A DNA stretch of 64,000 nt from positions 6,386,001-6,450,000 of the forward strand of contig NZ_CP107880.1 of assembly GCF_036013745.1 (NCBI RefSeq). Direction: 5' to 3'. The position numbers were made by a program, and so were the translations under genes. The notes beneath the pieces are model-generated. The model worked only from the letters and a program-made list of their open reading frames with translations, had not been told where the DNA came from and made no database searches. This DNA is from Streptomyces sp. NBC_00483 (GTDB taxonomy: Bacteria > Actinomycetota > Actinomycetes > Streptomycetales > Streptomycetaceae). This document shows positions 55,967 through 63,589 of this stretch, one piece after another (position 1 is the first letter of the stretch; every line of letters begins with the position of its first letter).

Positions 55967-56548
55967 ATGCCCACGGACCACTTCGCCGACGACCCGCGCA
56001 GCAACCTGGAGCGGATGCTCGCCGGTGACCTCTACATCGCCGACGACCCGGAGATCGCCACCCGCCAGCAGCGCGCCATGCGGCTCGCCGCCCGGTACGA
56101 GGAGGCCTTCCTCGACGACCCGGGCAAGGCGGCCCCGGTGCTCGCGGAGCTGCTCGGCTCGGTCGGTGAGGGCGTCGAGCTGCGGCCGCCGCTGTACGTC
56201 GACTACGGCAGCAACATCTCCATCGGCGCCCGCACCTTCGTCAACTACCGCCTGACCGCCCTCGACGTCGCCCGCATCACCATCGGCGAGGACTGCCAGA
56301 TCGGCCCCGGCGTCCAACTCCTCACGCCCACCCACCCGGTGGAGCCGGGCCCGCGGCGCGACAAGCTGGAGGCCGCACTGCCCATCACCATCGGGGACAA
56401 CGTCTGGCTCGGCGGCGGCGTCATCGTCTGCCCGGGCGTGACCATCGGCGACAACAGCGTGATCGGCGCGGGCGCCGTGGTCGTGAAGGACGTGCCGGCG
56501 AATGTCGTCGCGGTGGGCAACCCCGCCCGCCCGGTCCGCGACATCTGA
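55967..56548 (+). CDS. Maltose O-acetyltransferase-like hexapeptide acetyltransferase
   Basis: The 193-aa enzyme has the Mac domain (ERMLAGDLYIADDPEIATRQQRAMRLAARYEEAF) and a left-handed beta helix (LYVDYGSNISIGARTFVNY, ITIGEDCQIGPGVQLLTPTHPV with the catalytic His). The end NVVAVGNPARPVRDI is standard. Members acetylate sugars or thiogalactosides with acetyl-CoA; the in vivo substrate is unclear. It is co-directional with a TetR gene 10 bp downstream. Confidence 0.9.
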   Translation: MPTDHFADDPRSNLERMLAGDLYIADDPEIATRQQRAMRLAARYEEAFLDDPGKAAPVLAELLGSVGEGVELRPPLYVDYGSNISIGARTFVNYRLTALDVARITIGEDCQIGPGVQLLTPTHPVEPGPRRDKLEAALPITIGDNVWLGGGVIVCPGVTIGDNSVIGAGAVVVKDVPANVVAVGNPARPVRDI

Positions 56549-56558
56549 GGCGCGCGGC

Positions 56559-57104
56559 ATGGCCACAGGACACGCGGACCCGAAGCGCCGCGAGCGGATT
56601 CTCGCCGCGACGCTCGACCACATCGCAGACGAGGGCGTCGCGGGGGTCTCGCACCGGAAGATCGCCGCGCGCGCCGGGGTGCCGCTCGGCTCGATGACGT
56701 ACCACTTCGCCGGCATCGACGACCTGTTGCGCGAGGCGTTCACGGGGTTCGCCGACCACATCGTGGCCGTCTTCGAGCGCCACCTGGCGGGCGTGGACAG
56801 CCCGGACGAGGCGCGGGAGGCCGTCACGGAGCTGATCCACGCGCTCTCCGAAGGTCCCCGGCGCGACCTGGTCCTCACTCAGGAGCTGTACACCCTCGCC
56901 GCCCGCCGCCCGGAATACCGGGAGCTGACGCGGGCATGGATGGCGCGCAGCAGGCAGTTACTGGAGCGGCACTTCGCCCCGGCCACGACACGTCAGCTGG
57001 ACGCCCTCATCGAGGGTCTCGCCCTGCACCGGGCCCTTGGCGAGGCCGAGCCGTACACCCGCGAACTGACCGGTGAGGCGGTGCGGCGCCTCACGGTCAT
57101 GTAG
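56559..57104 (+). CDS. TetR-family regulator with a TTA codon
   Basis: The 181-aa protein has an N-terminal helix-turn-helix (RILAATLDHIADEGVAGVSHRKIAARAGVPLGSMTYHF) and a TetR C-terminal domain. It is the second gene of an operon with the acetyltransferase and probably binds the GTGTACGTTCGT repeats. Leu134 is encoded by TTA (56958-56960), the only in-frame TTA I noticed in the window. Its translation may therefore depend on the bldA tRNA. Confidence 0.88.
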   Translation: MATGHADPKRRERILAATLDHIADEGVAGVSHRKIAARAGVPLGSMTYHFAGIDDLLREAFTGFADHIVAVFERHLAGVDSPDEAREAVTELIHALSEGPRRDLVLTQELYTLAARRPEYRELTRAWMARSRQLLERHFAPATTRQLDALIEGLALHRALGEAEPYTRELTGEAVRRLTVM

Positions 57105-57172
57105 ACCGCCTGTGGGGGCACGGACCTGACACCGTGTCCCCACAGGCACGTACGGCCCCGAGGAGCACCCGC

Positions 57173-58243
57173 ATGACCGCCACCGCAGCCCGCCTTGAGG
57201 ACCACCCGCTGGTGGCCGCCGCCCGGCGGCTCGCCGACGAGGTCCTCGCGCCCGCCGCCGAGGCCCACGACCGCACCGGGGTCACGCCCGAGGCGATCGC
57301 CGCGGTCAAGGCCTCGGGAGCGCTCGGCGTCAACGCGCCTGTCGCGTACGGGGGTTCGGGGGCGCCGGCCGCCGTCGGGCGGGAGATCGCGGAGATCCTG
57401 GCGGGCGCGTGCTGCTCGACGTTCTTCGTGCAGGCGCAGCACCACTCGCCGGTACGCGACCTGATCGCGGGTGCCGAGGCGGTCCGCGAGCGGTGGCTGC
57501 GCCCGCTGGCCGAGGGCGCCGCGCTCGCGGGTATCGCCTTCTCGCACCTGCGGGCGTTCCCGAAGCTGCCGGTGCGGGCGACGCCGCTGGCGGGCGGCGG
57601 GGTGCGCTTCGACGGACGGGTGCCCTGGTACACGGGCTGGGGCCTCAACGACGTGTTCCTGCTCGGTGGCGCGACCGAGGAGGGTGAGGTCGTCTTCGCC
57701 GTCGCGGAGCCGCGTGAGCAGCCCGGCCTCACTCCCACCGAACCGCTCCAGCTCGCCGCGCTCACCGGCACCCGCACCGTCGGCCTGGTCCTCGACGGGC
57801 TCACGGTCGCCGAGGAGGACATCGTCGGGCGCCAGCCGTACGAGGAGTGGGCGCGCGCCGACCGGCCGAAGAACACCAACACCAACCCGGCCGTCTTCGG
57901 TGTCGCGCGCGCCGCCCTCGACCTGCTCGACGCGTCCGGTGACGCCGAGGCCAAGGAGACGGCGGGCGTGCTGCGCGAGGGCCTCGACGGCGCGCGCAGG
58001 GACGCGTACGCGCTGGTGGACGAGGTTCCGGCGGGGGAGCGGCTGGCGGACCGGCTCGCGGTGAAGACGCGGGCGTACGACCTGATGCGGGCGGCGACGA
58101 CGGCGGCGATCGTGGCCGGGGGCGGGCGCGCGTTCGCCCTGTCCGCGCCGGCGCAGCGGCTCGCGCGGGAGGGGCTGTTCCTGGTGGTGCAGGGGCAGAC
58201 GGCGGAGGTGAGGGCGGCGCATCTGGCGGCGCTGCGGGGCTGA
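57173..58243 (+). CDS. Acyl-CoA dehydrogenase family protein
   Basis: The 356-aa flavoprotein-like protein has N-terminal helices (DHPLVAAARRLADEVLAPAAEAHDRTGVTPE), a middle beta domain (GIAFSHLRAFPKLPVRATPLAGGGVRF) and a C-terminal helical domain. It is shorter than the usual 380-400 aa, and I do not find an obvious catalytic glutamate, so it may be a dibenzothiophene-monooxygenase-like or divergent member rather than a classical dehydrogenase. AGGAGCACCCGC precedes ATG 57173. It lies 74 bp before icmA in the same direction. Confidence 0.82.
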   Translation: MTATAARLEDHPLVAAARRLADEVLAPAAEAHDRTGVTPEAIAAVKASGALGVNAPVAYGGSGAPAAVGREIAEILAGACCSTFFVQAQHHSPVRDLIAGAEAVRERWLRPLAEGAALAGIAFSHLRAFPKLPVRATPLAGGGVRFDGRVPWYTGWGLNDVFLLGGATEEGEVVFAVAEPREQPGLTPTEPLQLAALTGTRTVGLVLDGLTVAEEDIVGRQPYEEWARADRPKNTNTNPAVFGVARAALDLLDASGDAEAKETAGVLREGLDGARRDAYALVDEVPAGERLADRLAVKTRAYDLMRAATTAAIVAGGGRAFALSAPAQRLAREGLFLVVQGQTAEVRAAHLAALRG

Positions 58244-58289
58244 ACCTGCCCGGTTTCACGGCGATCGGACGCCGTGGGCCATCGACATT

Positions 58290-58307
58290 TAGTAGGACGT
58301 CCAAGTA
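58290..58307 (+). promoter_or_regulatory. Dyad centred on GGACGTCC upstream of icmA
   Basis: TAGTAGGACGTCCAAGTA is an imperfect 18-bp dyad around a perfect 8-bp palindrome, ending ten bases before the icmA ATG. It is a candidate operator for an acyl-CoA-responsive regulator, by inference. Confidence 0.5.
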
Positions 58308-58317
58308 AATTTGAAGC

Positions 58318-60018
58318 ATGGACGCTGACGCGATCGAGGAAGGCCGCCGACGCTGGCAGGCCCGCTACGACAAGGCCCGCAAGCGTGACGCGGACTTCAC
58401 CACGCTCTCCGGGGATCCGGTCGAGCCGGCCTACGGGCCGCGGCCCGGGGACACGTACGAGGGCTTCGAGCGGATCGGGTGGCCGGGCGAGTACCCGTTC
58501 ACGCGCGGCCTGTACCCGACCGGGTACCGGGGGCGCACGTGGACGATCCGCCAGTTCGCGGGGTTCGGCAACGCCGAGCAGACCAACGAGCGCTACAAGA
58601 TGATCCTCCGCAACGGCGGTGGCGGGCTCTCGGTCGCCTTCGACATGCCTACGTTGATGGGGCGGGACTCCGACGACCCGCGTGCGCTCGGCGAGGTCGG
58701 GCACTGTGGTGTCGCCATCGACTCGGCGGCCGACATGGAGGTCCTGTTCCAGGACATCCCGCTGGGCGACGTCACGACGTCGATGACGATCAGCGGCCCG
58801 GCCGTGCCGGTGTTCTGTATGTACCTGGTGGCGGCCGAGCGACAGGGTGTCGACCCGTCGGTCCTCAACGGCACGCTCCAGACCGACATCTTCAAGGAGT
58901 ACATCGCGCAGAAGGAGTGGCTCTTCCAGCCCGAGCCGCATCTGCGCCTGATCGGCGACCTGATGGAGCACTGCGCCGCCGACATCCCCGCGTACAAGCC
59001 GCTCTCGGTCTCCGGGTACCACATCCGCGAGGCGGGCTCGACGGCCGCGCAGGAGCTGGCGTACACGCTGGCCGACGGATTCGGTTACGTGGAGCTGGGG
59101 TTGAGCCGCGGGCTTGACGTGGACGTCTTCGCCCCGGGCCTGAGTTTCTTCTTCGACGCGCACGTGGACTTTTTCGAGGAGATCGCCAAGTTCCGCGCGG
59201 CGCGGCGCATTTGGGCGCGTTGGATGCGGGACGTGTACGGGGCGCAGAGTGAGAAGGCGCAGTGGCTGCGCTTCCACACGCAGACGGCGGGTGTGTCGCT
59301 GACGGCCCAGCAGCCCTACAACAACGTCGTCCGTACGGCGGTCGAGGCGCTGGCGGCCGTGCTCGGCGGCACCAACTCCCTGCACACGAACGCGCTCGAC
59401 GAGACGCTCGCGCTGCCGAGCGAGCAGGCGGCGGAGATTGCGCTGCGGACGCAGCAGGTGCTGATGGAGGAGACGGGTGTCGGCAACGTGGCCGACCCGC
59501 TGGGTGGTTCCTGGTACGTGGAGCAGCTCACGGACCGGATCGAGGCGGACGCCGAGAAGATCTTCGAGCAGATCAGGGAACGGGGCCTGCGGGCGCACCC
59601 GGACGGGCAGCACCCGATCGGGCCGGTGACCTCCGGCATTCTGCGCGGGATCGAGGACGGCTGGTTCACGGGCGAGATCGCGGAGTCGGCGTTCCGGTAC
59701 CAGCAGTCCCTGGAGAAGGGCGACAAGAGGGTCGTCGGGGTGAACGTGGCGGAAGGGTCCGTCACGGGTGACCTGGAGATCCTGCGGGTCAGTCATGAGG
59801 TCGAGCGGGATCAGGTGCGGGCGCTCGGTGACCGGAAGGCGGGGCGGGACGACGGGGCGGTGCGGGAGGCGTTGGAGCGGATGCTGGCCTCGGCGCGGGA
59901 CGGCTCCAACATGATCGGGCCGATGCTGGACGCGGCCCGGGCGGAGGCCACACTCGGCGAGATCTGCGGGGTGCTCCGCGACGAGTGGGGCGTGTATACG
60001 GAGCCGCCGGGGTTCTGA
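58318..60018 (+). CDS. icmA: Isobutyryl-CoA mutase large subunit IcmA
   Basis: This 566-aa TIM-barrel subunit belongs to an adenosylcobalamin-dependent mutase that interconverts isobutyryl-CoA and n-butyryl-CoA. The two discriminating active-site residues are F80 (RQFAGFGNAEQTN) and Q198 (KEYIAQKEW). Methylmalonyl-CoA mutase has Tyr and Arg at these places. The length matches known IcmA, and the B12-binding domain is absent, so a separate small subunit (IcmB) is needed; no such gene is in the window. The adenosyltransferase (16905) and MeaB (39356) genes could support it. It supplies butyrate units for fatty acid and polyketide synthesis. Confidence 0.95.
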   Translation: MDADAIEEGRRRWQARYDKARKRDADFTTLSGDPVEPAYGPRPGDTYEGFERIGWPGEYPFTRGLYPTGYRGRTWTIRQFAGFGNAEQTNERYKMILRNGGGGLSVAFDMPTLMGRDSDDPRALGEVGHCGVAIDSAADMEVLFQDIPLGDVTTSMTISGPAVPVFCMYLVAAERQGVDPSVLNGTLQTDIFKEYIAQKEWLFQPEPHLRLIGDLMEHCAADIPAYKPLSVSGYHIREAGSTAAQELAYTLADGFGYVELGLSRGLDVDVFAPGLSFFFDAHVDFFEEIAKFRAARRIWARWMRDVYGAQSEKAQWLRFHTQTAGVSLTAQQPYNNVVRTAVEALAAVLGGTNSLHTNALDETLALPSEQAAEIALRTQQVLMEETGVGNVADPLGGSWYVEQLTDRIEADAEKIFEQIRERGLRAHPDGQHPIGPVTSGILRGIEDGWFTGEIAESAFRYQQSLEKGDKRVVGVNVAEGSVTGDLEILRVSHEVERDQVRALGDRKAGRDDGAVREALERMLASARDGSNMIGPMLDAARAEATLGEICGVLRDEWGVYTEPPGF

Positions 60019-60386
60019 GGTCCGCCGGGGCGGGGCCCTGCGTGCTGTTGCGCGGCATCGGGGCTGCTTGCTCGGCCGGGGTCGGCGCCTCCGTGACGTG
60101 CGGCCTGCACCGGGGTGCCGCCTTGCCCACCCTGCCGCCCAAGGCGGCAGATTGCCCAAGGCGCGGGGCGGCATCTCATGTCCTCGCCCCGCGGCGGGTG
60201 CGCAAAATCAAGTCTCTGCGGCGGGTGCGCAAATTTAAGCCCCGCTCTGGGACGAGACTCGCGGGGTCCGGGGCGGAGCCCGTGGCGTAAGGGCGAGGGC
60301 GTCCACCGGGTCGGTGACAGGTGTCACCGCGTGATCTTGGGGTAGGCGCGGACACGCCAAGTGCCCCGCCAACCCCAGGAGCCCCC
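60019..60386. repeat. Gene-free repeat island related to 40313-40931
   Basis: 60105-60163 matches 40456-40514 at 58 of 59 bases, followed by a shared GCGGCATCTCATG segment. Two 27-bp units begin at 60202 and 60229 with GCAAAAT and GCAAATT. The second joins a dispersed GC-rich element (GGGGTCCGGGGCGGAGCC near 60260). The order of parts is the same as at 40313-40931. The last 100 bases hold the promoter of the next gene. Confidence 0.85.
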
Positions 60387-61478
60387 GTGCGCCTCGCGCT
60401 CAACCGCACCACAACCACCACCGTCGGCATCGCCACCGCCGCCCTCCTCGGCGGCATCGCCATCGGCGGCACCGGCGCGGTGAGCGCGAGCCCGCCCGCC
60501 GAGCCGAAGGTGCAGAACAGCTTCGACTCGCTCGGCGCCGACGTGCACGCGGCCGACCTGTCCTCCGGCCGCACCGCGCACTACACGGACTCCGGCCCGT
60601 CCGACGGCACCCCCGTGCTCTACATCGGCGGCACCGGCACCAGCGCCCGCGCCGTCCACATGACCGACTTCATGCGCACCACCAGAGAGAACCTGGACCT
60701 GCGCATGATCACGGTCGAGCGCAACGGCTTCGGCGACACCGACTACGACCCGAAGCTCGGCAAGGCCGACTACGCCAAGGACGCCCTCGAGGTCCTCGAC
60801 AAGCTCGGCGTCAAGAAGTTCAAGGTGATCGCCATATCCGGCGGCGGCCCGTACGCCGCCGAGATCGCCGCCAAGGCCCCCGAGCGGATCAGCGCCCTGC
60901 ACCTCGCCGCCGCCCTCCCGCCGTACGGCGAGAAGCCCGCCTCCTGCGACCTGACGGACGACCAGATGGCGGCCGCCGTCAAGGACGAGATCAAGGACCC
61001 GCGCAAGTGGTGGGCCTTCCCCGACGACAGCCCGGTCAAGTCGATCCCCGGCTTCGCCGACACCGCGTACGAGGAGGGCGCGCGGACCTACAACCAGCGC
61101 GGCCAGCAGGCCGATCCGGCGCCGCAGGTGCACGAGCAGCGGCTGTACTGCGACCGTCCGGGACCGGACCTGGCGAAGCTGAAGGCGCCGGTGTTCCTCT
61201 ACCACGGCGACAAGGACACGACCGTGCCCGCGAGCACGCTCAAGGCCTGGCGCGACAACCTGCCCGACACGGCGCCCGTGAAGACCCGTACGTACGCGGA
61301 CACCGGGCACGACGTCCAGTACCGCCACTGGGACCAGATCCTGGTCGACCTTGCGGGCCGCGCCGACCGCACGGTGGTCTGCCACGACAAGCGCACGCGC
61401 GCGCTGCCGGCGGGCGAGGCGGATGCCCTGGTCGCCAAGAAGCGGGCCACGCTGGGCAGCTGCGCCTGGAACAAGTAG
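60387..61478 (+). CDS. Secreted alpha/beta hydrolase
   Basis: The 363-aa protein has a signal peptide (TTTTTVGIATAALLGGIAIGG to VSASPP). The hydrolase core includes LYIGGTGTSARAVHMTDFM (oxyanion region), the nucleophile Ser in IAISGGGPYAAEIA (AxSxG rather than GxSxG), Asp in FLYHGDKDTTVP and His in YADTGHDVQYRHW. A C-terminal stretch has two Cys (VVCHDKRTR, GSCAWNK), perhaps a disulfide with the earlier CDL and YCD. GTG 60387 follows AGGAGCCCCC. The substrate is unknown. Confidence 0.87.
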   Translation: MRLALNRTTTTTVGIATAALLGGIAIGGTGAVSASPPAEPKVQNSFDSLGADVHAADLSSGRTAHYTDSGPSDGTPVLYIGGTGTSARAVHMTDFMRTTRENLDLRMITVERNGFGDTDYDPKLGKADYAKDALEVLDKLGVKKFKVIAISGGGPYAAEIAAKAPERISALHLAAALPPYGEKPASCDLTDDQMAAAVKDEIKDPRKWWAFPDDSPVKSIPGFADTAYEEGARTYNQRGQQADPAPQVHEQRLYCDRPGPDLAKLKAPVFLYHGDKDTTVPASTLKAWRDNLPDTAPVKTRTYADTGHDVQYRHWDQILVDLAGRADRTVVCHDKRTRALPAGEADALVAKKRATLGSCAWNK

Positions 61479-61507
61479 GGCCCACCCATAGGCCCTAGTA
61501 GGAGCCA

Positions 61508-62170
61508 CTAATCGGTCGCGGCGGCCGCGAGCCCTCCCAGCAGGAGGGCCGTGAACCGCCGCACCCATTCCGCGTCGGCCGGCTCCGCGCTCACCAGGGT
61601 GCGGTGCACGACCGCCCCCGCCGCCACGTCGTAGATGAGATCCGCCGTGGCCGCGGCGGCGGCCGGGTCGGGGGCCGGCGGGAGTTCGCCGCGGCGCTCG
61701 GCCCGCGCCCGCCCCTCCAGTACGAGCCGCTTCTGGCGGTCGACGATCGACGTACGGATCCGGTCCCGCAGCGGGGCGTCGCGGGTGGATTCGGCGACCA
61801 CGGCCATCAGTGCCGTCTTCGTCTCGGGCCGGTCCAGGATCGCCGCGAACTGCCGCACCACGCCCTCCACATCGGCGGCGAGCGAGCCCCGGTCCGGCAG
61901 TTCGAGCTCGTCGAAGAGGACCGCGACCGCGTCCACGACGAGCTCGCTCTTGCCCGGCCAGCGGCGGTACAGCGTCGTCTTCGCGACCCCCGCGCGCGTG
62001 GCCACGTCCCCGAGCGTCAGCTTCGACCAGCCGAGCTCCACGAGCGCCGCCCGGGTCGCCTCGAGAATCGCCTCGTCCGCCGCGGCGGAACGCGGACGCC
62101 CCGTCCGGACGTTGGAGGGGGGAGAGGGGCGGGAAGAAGGGGACGAGGGAGACGGCGTGCGGCTCTGCAT
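61508..62170 (-). CDS. TetR-family regulator divergent from the thioredoxin-TPR gene
   Basis: The 220-aa protein has a Ser/Pro-rich start, a helix-turn-helix (ILEATRAALVELGWSKLTLGDVATRAGVAKTTLYRRW) and a TetR_C domain (about 95-215). TATGGT lies eight bases before ATG 62170 and no ribosome-binding site is seen, suggesting leaderless expression. The palindrome ATGGTCG(T)CGACCAT (62169-62183) covers that -10 and the start codon, so autorepression is likely. A second palindrome lies 100 bp upstream. Confidence 0.9.
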   Translation of the reverse strand: MQSRTPSPSSPSSRPSPPSNVRTGRPRSAAADEAILEATRAALVELGWSKLTLGDVATRAGVAKTTLYRRWPGKSELVVDAVAVLFDELELPDRGSLAADVEGVVRQFAAILDRPETKTALMAVVAESTRDAPLRDRIRTSIVDRQKRLVLEGRARAERRGELPPAPDPAAAAATADLIYDVAAGAVVHRTLVSAEPADAEWVRRFTALLLGGLAAAATD

Positions 62171-62183
62171 GGTCGTCGACCAT
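62169..62183. promoter_or_regulatory. Perfect palindrome over the TetR -10 and start codon
   Basis: ATGGTCG and CGACCAT flank a single T. It overlaps the TATGGT -10 of the TetR gene (62184-62179 on the minus strand) and touches its start codon, a natural site for autorepression. Confidence 0.65.
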
Positions 62184-62270
62184 ACCGGCGGGTACGGAGG
62201 AAAGATCGCGTGAGGCAGATCACCGGTTGATCACCGGGGCCCTGTTCCCGCGTCCCGCCCATGGCAGTTA

Positions 62271-62287
62271 CGCTACGAGTCGTAGCG
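62271..62287. promoter_or_regulatory. Perfect 17-bp palindrome in the TetR/thioredoxin intergenic region
   Basis: CGCTACGAGTCGTAGCG has perfect 8-base arms around one G, typical of TetR-family operators. It lies 101 bp from the TetR start and 218 bp before the thioredoxin-TPR gene, next to TACGCT, a -10-like hexamer for the rightward promoter. I see no gene between 62184 and 62504. Confidence 0.65.
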
Positions 62288-62504
62288 AAAGCTGCGGAAG
62301 CTCGATCTCGTACGAGTGCCTCGGATCTGCACCCCGGGGCGGCCGGGACGAGCGGCAACCACAAGGCGCCGGGTGGGGACCCGGTGCCGAAAGCACACCA
62401 GGCCGAGTCCGCTCCGTGCCTCCAGATGCGTCTCGCATTCCGGCGGGAGGTGCACGGGGCAGGACCCGGCCCACAACTGTCCGCGGAAGGGGGAGACTGT
62501 ACGC

Positions 62505-63476
62505 ATGCAGCCACGGAACATGTCCATGAGCGGAGTCGTCGATCTCGCCGCGGTGAAGGCGGCCCAGGAGGCCAAGGCGAAGGCGGAGCAGGCCCGCGCC
62601 GAAGCGGCCAGGAACGGCGGGGGCGGGGCCGTGTCCCCGTCCAGTCTCGTCATCGACGTCAGTGAGGCGGACTTCGAGAGCGCCGTCCTGCAGCGCTCCG
62701 CCGAGGTGCCCGTCGTCATCGACTTCTGGGCCGAGTGGTGCGAGCCCTGCAAGCAGCTGAGCCCGCTGCTCGAGCGGCTCGCCGCCGAGTACAGCGGCCG
62801 CTTCGTGCTCGCCAAGATCGACGTAGACGCCAACCAGATGCTGATGCAGCAGTTCGGGGTCCAGGGGATCCCGGCTGTCTTCGCCGTCGTCGCCGGGCAG
62901 GCTCTGCCCCTCTTCCAGGGGGCCGCCCCCGAGGAGCAGATCCGCGGCACGCTCGACCAGTTGATCCAGGTCGCCGAGGAGCGCTTCGGGCTCACCGGCA
63001 TCGCGGTCGACCCGGAAGCGGAGGGCGAGGCGCCGGTCGTGGAGGAGGCCCCGGCGGGCCCCTACGACGCTCTCCTCGAAGCGGCCGTGCAGGCCCTGGA
63101 CGCCGGCGACCTCGACGGCGCCGTGCAGGCCTACAAGAACGTGCTGTCCGACGATCCGGGCAACACCGAGGCCAAGCTCGGCCTCGGTCAGGCGCAGCTC
63201 CTCCAGCGCGTGCAGGGGCTCGACCCGCAGCAGGTCCGCAGGGACGCCGCGGAGAAGCCCGCCGATGTGCAGGCGCAGATCGCGGCGGCCGACCTGGACC
63301 TGATCGGCGGTCATGTCGAGGACGCCTTCGGGCGGCTCGTCGAGACGGTGGGGCGCTCGGCCGGCGAGGACCGCGATGCGGCGCGTGTGCGACTGCTCGA
63401 ACTGTTCGAGGTCGTGGGGGCCGACGATCCGCGCGTGACGACGGCGCGTACAGCTCTGGCCCGAGTTCTCTTCTGA
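62505..63476 (+). CDS. Thioredoxin-TPR protein (CnoX/YbbN-like)
   Basis: The 323-aa protein has a charged N-terminal helix (KAAQEAKAKAEQARAEAARN), a thioredoxin domain (about 47-155) with WAEWCEPC (C79, C82) and the cis-Pro strand QGIPAVFAV, and C-terminal TPR-like repeats (about 185-323; AVQALDAGDLDGAVQAYKNVLSDDPGNTEAKLGL). This layout matches CnoX/YbbN chaperedoxins, which protect proteins from oxidation and pass them to chaperonins; unlike E. coli CnoX the CxxC is intact, so it may be redox-active. ATG 62505 follows GGGGGAGACTG. The divergent TetR is a possible regulator. Confidence 0.9.
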   Translation: MQPRNMSMSGVVDLAAVKAAQEAKAKAEQARAEAARNGGGGAVSPSSLVIDVSEADFESAVLQRSAEVPVVIDFWAEWCEPCKQLSPLLERLAAEYSGRFVLAKIDVDANQMLMQQFGVQGIPAVFAVVAGQALPLFQGAAPEEQIRGTLDQLIQVAEERFGLTGIAVDPEAEGEAPVVEEAPAGPYDALLEAAVQALDAGDLDGAVQAYKNVLSDDPGNTEAKLGLGQAQLLQRVQGLDPQQVRRDAAEKPADVQAQIAAADLDLIGGHVEDAFGRLVETVGRSAGEDRDAARVRLLELFEVVGADDPRVTTARTALARVLF

Positions 63477-63547
63477 GTCGTCAGTGACCAGTTGTTAAAC
63501 GCTGCGGCTTGTGATGCCGGAGTGAAAGTTCTGTCGCCGGAGGCGCA

Positions 63548-63589
63548 CAGCGGCCGCGTTTTGCCAAAACTTGGCAATCGCGGCCGCTG
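63548..63589 (+). terminator. Long stem-loop after the thioredoxin-TPR gene
   Basis: CAGCGGCCGCG (63548-63558) pairs with CGCGGCCGCTG (63579-63589). A second perfect stem TTGCCAA/TTGGCAA (63561-63577) is stacked inside with a small asymmetric bulge and an AAC loop. It begins 72 bp after the stop. Confidence 0.8.

Noticed and set aside
58318..60018. Methylmalonyl-CoA mutase assignment
   Set aside because: Phe80 and Gln198 replace the Tyr and Arg needed for methylmalonyl-CoA, and the B12 domain is absent.
60324..62183. 619-codon minus-strand frame across the hydrolase and TetR genes
   Set aside because: It is a shadow of two well-supported genes. The secreted hydrolase has a signal peptide and catalytic residues in its own frame.
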